Positions 1 through 6,595 of a stretch of DNA of 8,220 nt are shown piece after piece. Below the pieces are notes generated by a model. The model ran no database searches, was not told the origin of the DNA, and worked only from the letters and a program-made list of their open reading frames with translations. The stretch's first letter is position 1. Each line of letters opens with the position of its first letter. A program made the position numbers and the translations under genes. Source of the stretch: an uncultured Thermomicrobiales bacterium (GTDB lineage: Bacteria > Chloroflexota > Chloroflexia > Thermomicrobiales > UBA6265); contig CADCWH010000331.1 in assembly GCA_902806395.1 (NCBI GenBank), positions 1 through 8,220 on the forward strand. The letters run 5' to 3'.

Positions 1-1037
1 GGCATCACCGGCGCGACCAGGGTCGCCAGGGAAACCAGGCCGAGCGAGATCGGGATGGTCCGCGCCGCACCATAGCGGCGAACGAACCGCCCGGCCGGGA
101 TCGCCCCGCCAAGGTGGGCGAAGTTCAATATCACCAGCACCGTGCCGATCGTCTGGGCCGAGGAGTCGAAATGTCCCGCCGCCCGCAGCGGCACGGCGAC
201 GACGAAGATCGCGTAGTTCGCATAGACGAGCAGGTTCGCCACCAGCGGGATCGCCATCGCTCGCCAGTCGAGGTGGACGGGCAGGGGAGAGCGGCTCGTG
301 ACCCCGGGACCCATGGCCTCCCCGGTGTCCCTATCCATGGGGCTCGTGCCGGCGGTCCTTCCGACGGGCGCACGGGCCCGGGCGGGCCGGTTCGACAGGG
401 CCCCCGCCAGCAGCGCGGCCCCGAGCAGTCCACAGAGCCAGAACACGGCCCGCCAGCCGAACTGGTTCGTCAGGAATCCGCCCGTCGCTAGGCCGAGGGC
501 ACTGCCGATCCCCGCCGCGACGTTGAAGGCGGTCAGCGCCGCCCCCTCCCCCGGCCGGACGCGCAGCAGCGACAGCAGTGCCGCTGAGACCACTAGCGCC
601 ACCCCGATCCCCTGCAGGCCCCGGGCGAGCAGGAGCGGGAACGTGCTGGCCGCGATCGCCGCCAGCACCGAGCCGGAAGCCACGGCGAAACCACCTGCGG
701 CGGCCACCACCCGGGCCCCGACCCGGTCCACCAACAGCGCGGCCGGCAGGTTGGTCACCAGGCGACCGGTGAAGAAGGCGGATACGACCAGTCCCGTGGT
801 GGTGTCCGACAGCCTGAGCGATGTCCCGATGTCCGGCAGTGCTGGCGAGACGATGTCGACGCACCAGAACGTCAGGACGAACGCCCCGAGCGTCACCCGG
901 TAGGGCAGCAGCGCGATCTCACCCCCCCGCCCGGGTAGCCTCGGCCGGAACCGCGACGGCGCGGGCGGTGGTGCGGGCGGTGGGTCGTGCGCGTCCGACG
1001 GGTCTCTCCCGATGTCTTCTCGGTTGACCGTCGTCAC
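1..1037 (-). CDS. MFS transporter, efflux type (C-terminus cut off by window edge)
   Basis: Reading the minus strand from 1037 to the left edge gives 345 codons without a stop, with the alternating hydrophobic segments of a major facilitator superfamily permease. A Pro-rich cytoplasmic tail (about residues 1-45) precedes the first membrane segment (about 48-66). The loop between segments 2 and 3 carries motif A-like DRVGARVV (D104, R105, G107, R109). GGFLTNQFGWRAVFW (186-200) resembles the segment 5/6 signature of drug:proton antiporters. A hydrophilic loop (about 217-258) separates the two six-helix halves, and segments 7 onward follow. A role as a proton-driven exporter in the inner membrane is inferred from the family; the substrate cannot be read. 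The start is uncertain. GTG at 1037 follows a purine-rich AGAGAGG, and codons upstream of it use AGA/GAT atypically, but ATG at 1112 is in the same open frame. At least two to three more helices should lie beyond the left edge. Confidence 0.88.
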   Translation of the reverse strand, partial: MTTVNREDIGRDPSDAHDPPPAPPPAPSRFRPRLPGRGGEIALLPYRVTLGAFVLTFWCVDIVSPALPDIGTSLRLSDTTTGLVVSAFFTGRLVTNLPAALLVDRVGARVVAAAGGFAVASGSVLAAIAASTFPLLLARGLQGIGVALVVSAALLSLLRVRPGEGAALTAFNVAAGIGSALGLATGGFLTNQFGWRAVFWLCGLLGAALLAGALSNRPARARAPVGRTAGTSPMDRDTGEAMGPGVTSRSPLPVHLDWRAMAIPLVANLLVYANYAIFVVAVPLRAAGHFDSSAQTIGTVLVILNFAHLGGAIPAGRFVRRYGAARTIPISLGLVSLATLVAPVM

Positions 1038-1356
1038 GCGCGGTCTCGCCTCTCTATCTGGAACGGTACGCTCGGGGACCACGGAGGGCACCACTGGCCA
1101 GTCAGCGATCATCTCTCGCCGGGAACCAGCATAGCAGCGGATGGGCGGCCATTGGGGTGCCCATACGCACGGCTTGGGTTCCGCCCGGTGCAGCTCTCGC
1201 CGGGAGACCGGGTCGCGACACCGACGACGCGGTCCCCAGGGTATCCATCACTCCTCTCCGGGGAAGGCGACGACCCTGTGGTTTCACGATGTCCCCGGCA
1301 TGGTGCCGATCCAGAGCCCGTCGCCGGCAGCATCACCGGATGCCGGCGCGGTCCCC
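1038..1356. other. Intergenic region between PPK2 gene and MFS gene
   Basis: These 319 bases separate the end of the PPK2 gene from the start of the transporter, both on the minus strand. The leftmost 75 bases could be coding if the transporter starts at ATG 1112 instead of GTG 1037. A terminator-like hairpin lies just after the PPK2 stop. The rest should hold the transporter's promoter, but I see no convincing -35/-10 pair. Short open frames crossing the region have no recognisable domain or codon bias. Confidence 0.5.
1322..1348 (-). terminator. Hairpin after PPK2 stop codon
   Basis: CGCCGGCA (1322-1329) and TGCCGGCG (1341-1348) form an 8-bp perfect GC-rich stem around an 11-base loop. The structure begins 8 bases past the PPK2 stop codon. 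No U-tract follows on the minus strand, which is common in very GC-rich genomes. Termination is inferred from placement. Confidence 0.45.
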
Positions 1357-2286
1357 TCAGTCGTCTTCCCCCGGCCCTTCGCCCCGCCGCTGCTCGGCCC
1401 GGGCCTCCTCGGCCTTCTCCTGGCCCCGCCGGTCACGGGCCCCCACCCAGGCGTCCCGATAGGGGCGGAGGCGGTCGACCAGCTGGCGGGCCACAGCTAG
1501 GTCGTGCTCCCACTGCCGGTCGGCCGGGACGACCCACCACGGCGCCTCCGGTGCGGCGGTCGCGCCGAGGACCCGACCGTAGGCCGCCATGTAGGCGGGC
1601 CAGCGGCGCCGGGCCTGCCAGTCACGGGCGGAGATCTTCCAGGCCGTCTCGGGCGTCTCCTGCCGCTCGGTGAGTCGGCGTCCCTGCTCCTCCACGCTGA
1701 CGTGCAGGAAGACCTTCACCACGATGGTGCCGTGGTCGGTCAGGAGCCGCTCGAAGTTCCGGATGTGCCCCAGGTCGCGCTCGACCGGGTCATCAGGCCC
1801 GTCCCCGGATACATCCGGGGCACCGTGCCCACTGTCCTCGGGCGTCCCATCAGTTTCCCGGTCCCCCGAGCCCTCGCCTGCGGCCCGCTCGACCAGGGTC
1901 AGGATGGGGACCTCGTAGTAGGAGCGGTCGTACACCGTTAGCTCGCCAAGGGCGGGCGTCTCGGTGCTGGCCCGCCAGAGGAAGTGGTGGGCCTCGTCCT
2001 CCTCGGACCGCTTCGAGAAGGCGAACACCTGGGCCGCCTCCGGGTTCGCGGCCGAGAACACGTTGCCGATCGTGACGTCCTTACCGGAGGCGTCCATCCC
2101 CTGCAGGATCACCAGCAGGGCGTGAGTCGAGGCGGCGTACATCAACTCCTGTAGCTCGCGCAGTTCCGAGGTCAGGGCGGCAAACTCCCGTCCCGCATCC
2201 TCCTCGGTCAGCTCCGCGCCACCGGAGGTGGCGACCGTCGTCAGGTCGATCGGCGTCGTCTGGTCGATGATCGTGGCGATGGGCAT
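1357..2286 (-). CDS. Polyphosphate kinase 2 family protein (class III-like polyP:nucleotide phosphotransferase)
   Basis: This 309-residue cytoplasmic enzyme should transfer phosphate between polyphosphate and AMP/ADP or related nucleotides. The Walker A loop is GMDASGKD (63-70), followed by a stretch resembling class III PPK2 proteins (NPEAAQVFAFSK, then HFLWR at 101-105). YDRSYYE (119-125) corresponds to the Walker B/FxRSxYE motif and carries the key Asp120. FERLLTDHGTIVVKVFLHVS (178-197) and the lid region TERQETPETAWKIS (206-219) with RRRWPAYMAAY and APWWVVPAD are also typical. An Asp/Gly-rich insert (about 135-168) is not usual in the family, and the charged C-terminal tail is low-complexity. 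I chose ATG 2286 because GGGGGAG (2296-2302) sits 9 bases upstream; ATG 2292 would leave only 3 bases. An open frame continues to 2463, but that part is repeat-containing and lacks homology-like features. The direction (ATP-forming or polyP-forming) and the nucleotide preference cannot be read from the sequence. Confidence 0.92.
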   Translation of the reverse strand: MPIATIIDQTTPIDLTTVATSGGAELTEEDAGREFAALTSELRELQELMYAASTHALLVILQGMDASGKDVTIGNVFSAANPEAAQVFAFSKRSEEDEAHHFLWRASTETPALGELTVYDRSYYEVPILTLVERAAGEGSGDRETDGTPEDSGHGAPDVSGDGPDDPVERDLGHIRNFERLLTDHGTIVVKVFLHVSVEEQGRRLTERQETPETAWKISARDWQARRRWPAYMAAYGRVLGATAAPEAPWWVVPADRQWEHDLAVARQLVDRLRPYRDAWVGARDRRGQEKAEEARAEQRRGEGPGEDD

Positions 2287-2417
2287 GGCCATGCTCTCCC
2301 CCGGGTTCGTGATCGCGCGTCTTGGCGGGACGGGGTTCGCCGCTCGGCCCCCCGGACAGGGCGGGTGAAGGCACGAGCCGGGCCGCCGTCCGCGGCGAAG
2401 GAGAGACGGGGTCGCCG

Positions 2418-2459
2418 TCGCCGGACGGGTGTCACCGGACGGGTGTCGCCGGATGGGTG
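2418..2459. repeat. Three tandem 14-bp direct repeats upstream of PPK2
   Basis: Three adjacent copies of T-C-(G/A)-CCGGA-(C/T)-GGGTG lie at 2418-2431, 2432-2445 and 2446-2459. They differ only at two positions. The array starts about 130 bases upstream of the PPK2 start codon and ends 64 bases past the ThDP-fold gene's stop. A regulatory iteron is possible, as is a simple slippage repeat; the sequence does not decide. Confidence 0.7.
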
Positions 2460-2523
2460 TCACGAGACCCGGGCGGTCGTGTGTTCTCCGGCGGGAGAGA
2501 GAGCCGTGCTCGTCCGGTCCTGA

Positions 2524-4077
2524 TCAGGCCAGGGCGACCTCGATCACCGACGGCACACGTTCCTGGCGCACTGCCCGGGTCAGCGCCCGGTCCAGGTCGG
2601 CGACCGTCCGTGCCAACGGACCCGGGGCGGCAGGGCCCTCCCCGAGGCCGGCGACCACCGGCATGGCGGCCGGGCCGCGGTGCAGCACCAGGACGATCGG
2701 GTCCAACCCCAGCCGGGCGGCCGTCAGCAGGTCCGGACCGGTGGCGGGGAAGGCCGTCGCCTCGACCAGCACGACGGGCCGCAACTCGGGCTCCGCCAAC
2801 TGGACTCCGATGCAGGCCGGCACCGCGAAGCCCCGGGCCCCGTACGACGCCGGCGACATGAACTCGCTGCACAGACGGATCGGGAGGTCCACCGCCGCGA
2901 ACAGTGCCTCGCCCGGGTCGGCCACCACCACCATCTCGTCGGTGAGGAAACGGGCCAACCGGGCGAAGAACCCAGCCCCATCCAGCGTGTCGCCCGGCTC
3001 CCTGGACTCGTTCCCGGCAGGGCGCAGCGGTCCGGTCCCCGGCAGGGGCCGGATCGGCAAATCCCGGCGCGGCAGGCGGGCGGCCAGGCCATGGATGAAG
3101 TCGGTCAGCGACACGCCGCCGTAGTGGCCGTACCCGACCGAGAGGCCGTCCCCCCGGGCGTCGATCGAGCGGGCCGGGTCGAGGCGGGGCACCGTGCCGC
3201 CCGGGTTGAGGTCGGTCGGTCGGGCCCCGATCAGGAGCAGGGCATCGGCCGACTCGACCGCCTCCCGGACCGACGGGCGACTCCGCGTCCCGGCGTAGAT
3301 GCCGAGGAACCCAGGCGAATCCTCGCCGATCACCGACTTGCCGAGCAGCGTCACCGCGGCCGGGATGCCGGCGTTCGCCAGCAGCCGCAGGACGGGATCC
3401 TGGAGCCCGAACCGCTGCACCTCGACCCCCAGCACCATCACCGGCCGGGCCGCCCCCTCGACCAATGCGGCGGCGGCATCCAGGGCGGCCCCCAGCGCCC
3501 GCGGGTCATCCGTGGTGACCGCCGCTCGGGGGGCGGGTCCGACCGTGGCCGGGGCCGCGAGCAGGTCGTAGGGAACCTCGATGTAGCCCGGCCGGTTCTC
3601 CCGCCCGATCGCGGCCAGTACCCGCTCGATCTCGCGGGGCGCGACGTCTGGGTCATCGAGGACGGCCGAAGCTACCGACAGCGGGTCGAAGACCCTGGCC
3701 TGCGGTCCCGGCGAGCCGGGGGAGGGGACCAGCGGGTGCAACCTTGCCTCGTAGAGACCAGGTGCCGCGCCGATCACCAGCACCGGCGACCGCTCGGCGA
3801 AGGCCTGGGCCATCGGGTTGACGAGTTGCAGCGCCCCGACCCCGTACCCGCCGATCGCCACCCCGAACCCGCGCATCCGGGCGTAGGCATCGGCCATGAA
3901 TCCCGCCGATTGCCCGTCCAGCGGCGAGACGACGACCAGACCGGCCCGCTCGCACTGTTCCACCAGCCGATCGACGAACGGTCCGGGCACGTGGAAGACG
4001 TGCCGGACACCCCTGTCGTAGAGCCGTTCCGCCAGGTAGTCCCCAACCGTGAGGGGAAACGGTTCCGCGTCGCTCAT
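2524..4077 (-). CDS. ThDP-dependent 2-keto-acid decarboxylase-like protein lacking catalytic and cofactor motifs
   Basis: The 517-residue protein has the three-domain layout of pyruvate/indolepyruvate decarboxylases. The Pyr domain (about 8-180) has TVGDYLAERLYDRGVRHVF, MADAYAR (61-67), AERSPVLVIGAAPG (94-107) and RPGYIEVPYDLL. The middle domain (about 190-345) has VTLLGKSVIGEDSPGFLGIY and TDLNPGG followed by LDPARSI. The PP domain (about 365-517) has YGARGFAVPACIGVQLAEP (412-430). Three hallmarks are altered. The Glu that activates ThDP aligns with Gly55 in DGQSAGFMADAYAR. The metal-binding GDG aligns with Glu439-Ala440-Thr441. The Asn-Asn ending that motif aligns with His466-Arg467. The tandem His of decarboxylases is also missing near RLHPL (112-116). 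The frame is otherwise intact, so this looks like a maintained non-canonical family member or pseudoenzyme rather than a decayed gene. Normal decarboxylase activity seems unlikely. ATG 4077 follows a weak AGG; ATG 4089 would add four residues. The gene is divergent from the zinc-ribbon gene. Confidence 0.85.
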   Translation of the reverse strand: MSDAEPFPLTVGDYLAERLYDRGVRHVFHVPGPFVDRLVEQCERAGLVVVSPLDGQSAGFMADAYARMRGFGVAIGGYGVGALQLVNPMAQAFAERSPVLVIGAAPGLYEARLHPLVPSPGSPGPQARVFDPLSVASAVLDDPDVAPREIERVLAAIGRENRPGYIEVPYDLLAAPATVGPAPRAAVTTDDPRALGAALDAAAALVEGAARPVMVLGVEVQRFGLQDPVLRLLANAGIPAAVTLLGKSVIGEDSPGFLGIYAGTRSRPSVREAVESADALLLIGARPTDLNPGGTVPRLDPARSIDARGDGLSVGYGHYGGVSLTDFIHGLAARLPRRDLPIRPLPGTGPLRPAGNESREPGDTLDGAGFFARLARFLTDEMVVVADPGEALFAAVDLPIRLCSEFMSPASYGARGFAVPACIGVQLAEPELRPVVLVEATAFPATGPDLLTAARLGLDPIVLVLHRGPAAMPVVAGLGEGPAAPGPLARTVADLDRALTRAVRQERVPSVIEVALA

Positions 4078-4205
4078 GGCACCTATCATCGCTTGGTCAA
4101 CGCCCGTTCGTTGCCCCGCCGGGCCAGTTTGGTTCGGGGGCCCCGCCAGGCCAGTCCAAGCTGGCTAGACCGATCCGGTCCCGTCCGGATGATCCGCTCC
4201 CGTCA

Positions 4206-4230
4206 CACCGCCCCGTGGCCAGAGGCGGTG
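4206..4230. other. Small hairpin overlapping the palindrome
   Basis: CACCGCC (4206-4212) pairs with GGCGGTG (4224-4230) across an 11-base loop. Its right arm shares three bases with the large palindrome at 4228-4255, so both hairpins could not form fully in one transcript. An attenuator-like switch is conceivable but is only inference. Confidence 0.35.
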
Positions 4231-4255
4231 CGGCGGATGGTACCATCCGTCGCAC
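4228..4255. promoter_or_regulatory. 28-bp near-perfect palindrome, candidate operator
   Basis: The left half GTGCGGCGGATGGT and the right half ACCATCCGTCGCAC are reverse complements except for one position, with no spacer. The inner 16 bases are perfectly symmetric. The site is about 150 bases from the ThDP-fold start and about 140 bases from the zinc-ribbon start. Such dyads typically bind dimeric repressors, but no regulator gene is adjacent. The zero-length loop makes a DNA-level site more likely than an RNA terminator. Confidence 0.5.
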
Positions 4256-4393
4256 CGTGGGGGATGAGCCCTCGCTGGTCCGGTCCGCCCCTGGGTGTAC
4301 GCGTCGGCGACGCGCGCGAGCAGACAGAGGGCAGGACGCCCGGCTCGTCTGGCCGGGGACGATGCCGGCCGAGTGAGGACCGGGGAACTGACG

Positions 4394-4762
4394 ATGCCTA
4401 TGGACAAGACGCGATCACCCGCGACTCCGCAACCCGACGACGCTCCGCCAGAGACCCAGGTGCATCAGGATGGGCAGATGGGCCCACCCCCCACGGTGGG
4501 GCGACAGAAATTGCCCCGCTACGCCTACGCCTGCGACGCCTGCGGCGAGGCCTTCGACATCGAGCGGCCGATGGCGGAGGCCGCCCTGCCCACCCCCTGC
4601 CCGTCCTGCGGCGAGCCTTCCCGCCGCGTCTTCACCGCCCCCAAACTCCGCTTCAAGGCCGACCCCCGCGACGTCCGCCCCGTCTGGCACAACCACGGCG
4701 CCTACGGCCATAGCCACGCCCCCGGCCGGGGACGGCACCGTACGGCGGACGAGGACCACTGA
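4394..4762 (+). CDS. FmdB family zinc-ribbon protein
   Basis: The 122-residue product contains PRYAYACDACGEAF (41-54) and CPSCGEPSRRVF (69-80). This gives a CxxC...CxxC zinc ribbon (C47, C50, C69, C72) typical of the FmdB/putative regulatory protein family, followed by the usual LRFK stretch. The family's molecular role is poorly defined. FmdB proteins normally begin M-P-x-Y-x-Y-x-C, and here the equivalent is Leu40-Pro-Arg-Tyr, with Leu encoded by TTG at 4511. The 39 residues before it are low-complexity with mixed third-position bases, while codons after it are nearly all G/C-ending. The true start may therefore be TTG 4511 (83 residues, with GGTGGGG upstream). ATG 4394 is kept because GGGGAA lies well placed before it. 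The C-terminal tail is His-rich (H99, H101, H106, H108, H115, H122) and could bind metal. A strong hairpin follows directly. Confidence 0.82.
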   Translation: MPMDKTRSPATPQPDDAPPETQVHQDGQMGPPPTVGRQKLPRYAYACDACGEAFDIERPMAEAALPTPCPSCGEPSRRVFTAPKLRFKADPRDVRPVWHNHGAYGHSHAPGRGRHRTADEDH

Positions 4763-4764
4763 CG

Positions 4765-4797
4765 ATCTGACGAGGAACGTGTTCTTCCTCGTCAGAT
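4765..4797 (+). terminator. Perfect 13-bp hairpin after zinc-ribbon gene
   Basis: ATCTGACGAGGAA (4765-4777) and TTCCTCGTCAGAT (4785-4797) pair perfectly around a 7-base loop, starting 2 bases after the stop codon. There is no T-run after it. The position suggests rho-independent-like termination or 3'-end protection. A second, weaker dyad, CGTTCGG (4816-4822) with CCGAACG (4840-4846), follows and might serve the convergent hydrolase gene. A short CGGGC-TACG-GCCCG hairpin lies at 4902-4915. Confidence 0.7.
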
Positions 4798-5011
4798 GGT
4801 GATCGGTCGACCAAGCGTTCGGTGTCTCCGGTGACTTCGCCGAACGAGCGCGAAATGATCGTCACTCCAGGGTCACGTTCGCGGCTGGCAACGGTCTAGA
4901 TCGGGCTACGGCCCGTGTCGAGAGCCGAGGCGACCGCCCGGGCACCTCCGGTCGGCTTACCCCGAAGCGGGAGTTGGGCGGGACCGACGGGCGACACCCG
5001 AACCCCGCGCC

Positions 5012-6595
5012 TCATCCGAGCTGGGCGGAGATCGCCTGGAGATACGGGAGGAAGCACCGTCGGATCTCCGAGGCGCCCCGCAGGCTCGGCTCGATGGTCT
5101 GCGTATACCAGGTGGCGTCCCCGGTCAGAAAATGGGCGTGGAGATCGACGAGCTGGCCATGGCAGCCGGCCACCTCGGCGAGGACGGCGTTGAGTCGCCG
5201 GTAATTTCGGCGGGCGAGGGCGGGGTCGATGCCGGTGAAGTCGCGCGCGTCGTCGCCGAAGGTGGGGTCGTAGACGGTGCCGATCAAGACCGGCCGGATC
5301 GGCAGGGTGGCGAGGAAGGCCTCCAGCGACCCGGCGAAGGCATCGATTCCCGGACCAGAGTCGACGAGCAACCCCCGGAGCAGGTCATTGCCGCCGATCG
5401 TCAACATCGCCACCGACGCCCCCGTGGCAGAGATGTCCCGGGCCTGGTCGGGCAGGTCGTCGACGGTGGCACCGTCGACTGCCCGGTGATCGAGGTGGGC
5501 GGGCCGGTCCGTGGAGAGGTCGCGGCCGCGGAACTCGGGGAAGAGGCGATCGTCGTTGCGCACCAGAAGTTGCCCGGGATCGAGTCCCCGGTCGTTGTAG
5601 TCGCCGCAGTCCAGGATCGAGTCACCGAAGGTATGGAGGGTCAGGACCGCACGTCCCTCGCGTCCCGTTCTCGCCCGGTCGCCGTTGCCGGGGCCGGCCA
5701 ACGGAGAGGACTGGGCGGGTGACGCGACCGGCGTGGCGGCTGGCATCGCGACCGGCGTGGCGGAGGGGGGAGACACGAACCACTCCAACGCCTCGCGGGC
5801 GACCTCGGCCGGCACGGTGTGCGGGCCCTCGAACTCACGGTAGGTGACCTCGTAGCCAGCCTGCTCCAGTTGCGGCACGATGCGCCGACTGGTCCGGTCG
5901 ATCGGCAGCACGGCGTCGCCTGTGCCGTGGGAGACGAAGCATCGCGGCCCGCCACGCGGCTCCTCCGGCGCCATGAAGCCCGGGGAGAAGGCCAGCACGT
6001 GCCGGAAGAGGTCGCCGTTGGTGATCCCGATCGACAGTGCGTAGGAGGCGCCGTCGGAGAACCCGGCCACCGCCAACTTCGCCGGGTCAACCGCGCAGCG
6101 GTCGAAGGCCAGAGCCAGGGCCCGGTCGATGAAGGTGATGTCGGGACCGTACCCGCCCCTGATGACGTCCCAGGTGGCGGATCGCGATGCCGGGGCGAGC
6201 AGGATCATTCCCGCCTCGTCGGCGACGTCCCGCAGCGGGTAGAGGCCCCTCTCCTGATCACCACCGGCGCCGTGCAGCGACAGGGCGAATGGGGCCGGTC
6301 GATCCGGCCGGTATCCGGCGGGGATGGAGAGCAGGGCGTCGCGGGTGGGGTCGAGTCCTAGCCGGTGCAGGCCCGGCCCCACGGGGGAGGTCGGTGGTCC
6401 CGGCCGGGAGAGCAGACGACCCACTCCGGCCGACGACGAGATGCCGGCTGACCGCTTCGTTCCCCTGATCATGCTCGGGTCAACCTCCACCCGTCGGGCG
6501 GTGAATGCGGCGGTCACGGTCGCCAGGATGCCGACGCCACCGGCGACCACGCGCCGCCGGGTGAGCCCCCAGCCGTTGGGAAACGGACCTCGCAT
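5012..6595 (-). CDS. Tat-exported two-domain hydrolase: alpha/beta esterase fused to SGNH hydrolase
   Basis: This is a single 527-codon frame. LTRRRVVAG (11-19) followed by a hydrophobic run (to about 31) is a twin-arginine-type signal or anchor. Domain 1 (about 85-275) resembles LpqC/PHB-depolymerase-like and COG0400-type esterases. It has an HGAGG oxyanion region (108-112), nucleophile elbow GFSDG with Ser180, SHGTGD with Asp227 and EGPH with His259, so a complete triad is visible. A linker of A-T-P-V-A repeats (about 277-300) leads to domain 2 (about 318-527), an SGNH/GDSL hydrolase: TFGDSILDCGDYN (322-334, Ser326), DGATVDDLP (Gly375), TIGGNDLL (399-406, Asn403). The usual block V D-x-x-H is not visible; the matching place reads TIEPSLRGASEIRR (500-513), so domain 2 may use a variant site. 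Substrates (esters, possibly polymeric or acylated carbohydrates outside the cell) are inferred. ATG 6595 is preceded by GAGGA at about 11 bases. Confidence 0.88.
   Translation of the reverse strand: MRGPFPNGWGLTRRRVVAGGVGILATVTAAFTARRVEVDPSMIRGTKRSAGISSSAGVGRLLSRPGPPTSPVGPGLHRLGLDPTRDALLSIPAGYRPDRPAPFALSLHGAGGDQERGLYPLRDVADEAGMILLAPASRSATWDVIRGGYGPDITFIDRALALAFDRCAVDPAKLAVAGFSDGASYALSIGITNGDLFRHVLAFSPGFMAPEEPRGGPRCFVSHGTGDAVLPIDRTSRRIVPQLEQAGYEVTYREFEGPHTVPAEVAREALEWFVSPPSATPVAMPAATPVASPAQSSPLAGPGNGDRARTGREGRAVLTLHTFGDSILDCGDYNDRGLDPGQLLVRNDDRLFPEFRGRDLSTDRPAHLDHRAVDGATVDDLPDQARDISATGASVAMLTIGGNDLLRGLLVDSGPGIDAFAGSLEAFLATLPIRPVLIGTVYDPTFGDDARDFTGIDPALARRNYRRLNAVLAEVAGCHGQLVDLHAHFLTGDATWYTQTIEPSLRGASEIRRCFLPYLQAISAQLG

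Larger units (their letters stand above)
4078..4393. other. Divergent intergenic region
   Basis: These 316 bases separate two divergently read genes and must carry both promoters if the two are transcribed independently. The only strong structures are a 28-bp palindrome near the middle and a smaller hairpin overlapping its left edge. I see no clear -35/-10 pair, tRNA or recognised riboswitch. An open frame upstream of the zinc-ribbon start runs back to 4295, but it lacks domain features and a convincing ribosome binding site. Confidence 0.5.

Noticed and set aside
298..903. Plus-strand 201-codon frame opposite the transporter
   Set aside because: Ala/Pro/Thr-rich without domains; the minus-strand frame encodes clear MFS helices and motifs.
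2418..2459. CRISPR-like array
   Set aside because: Units are only 14 bases and directly adjacent with no spacers, and no cas gene is present.
2287..2463. N-terminal extension of PPK2 to an ATG at 2463
   Set aside because: The extra 59 residues are Arg/Pro-rich, include the tandem DNA repeat and have no counterpart in PPK2 proteins; a good ribosome binding site precedes ATG 2286.
2519..2528. CCTGATCAGG palindrome at the ThDP-fold gene's stop codon
   Set aside because: A 10-base palindrome with no loop overlapping the stop is short enough to arise by chance and has no supporting context.
2680..4713. Very long plus-strand open frame (677 codons) opposite the ThDP-fold gene
   Set aside because: It is antisense to a gene with clear family motifs, its product is Arg/Gly/Asp/Gln-rich low-complexity with no domain, and it also crosses the palindrome region and runs out of frame through the zinc-ribbon gene.
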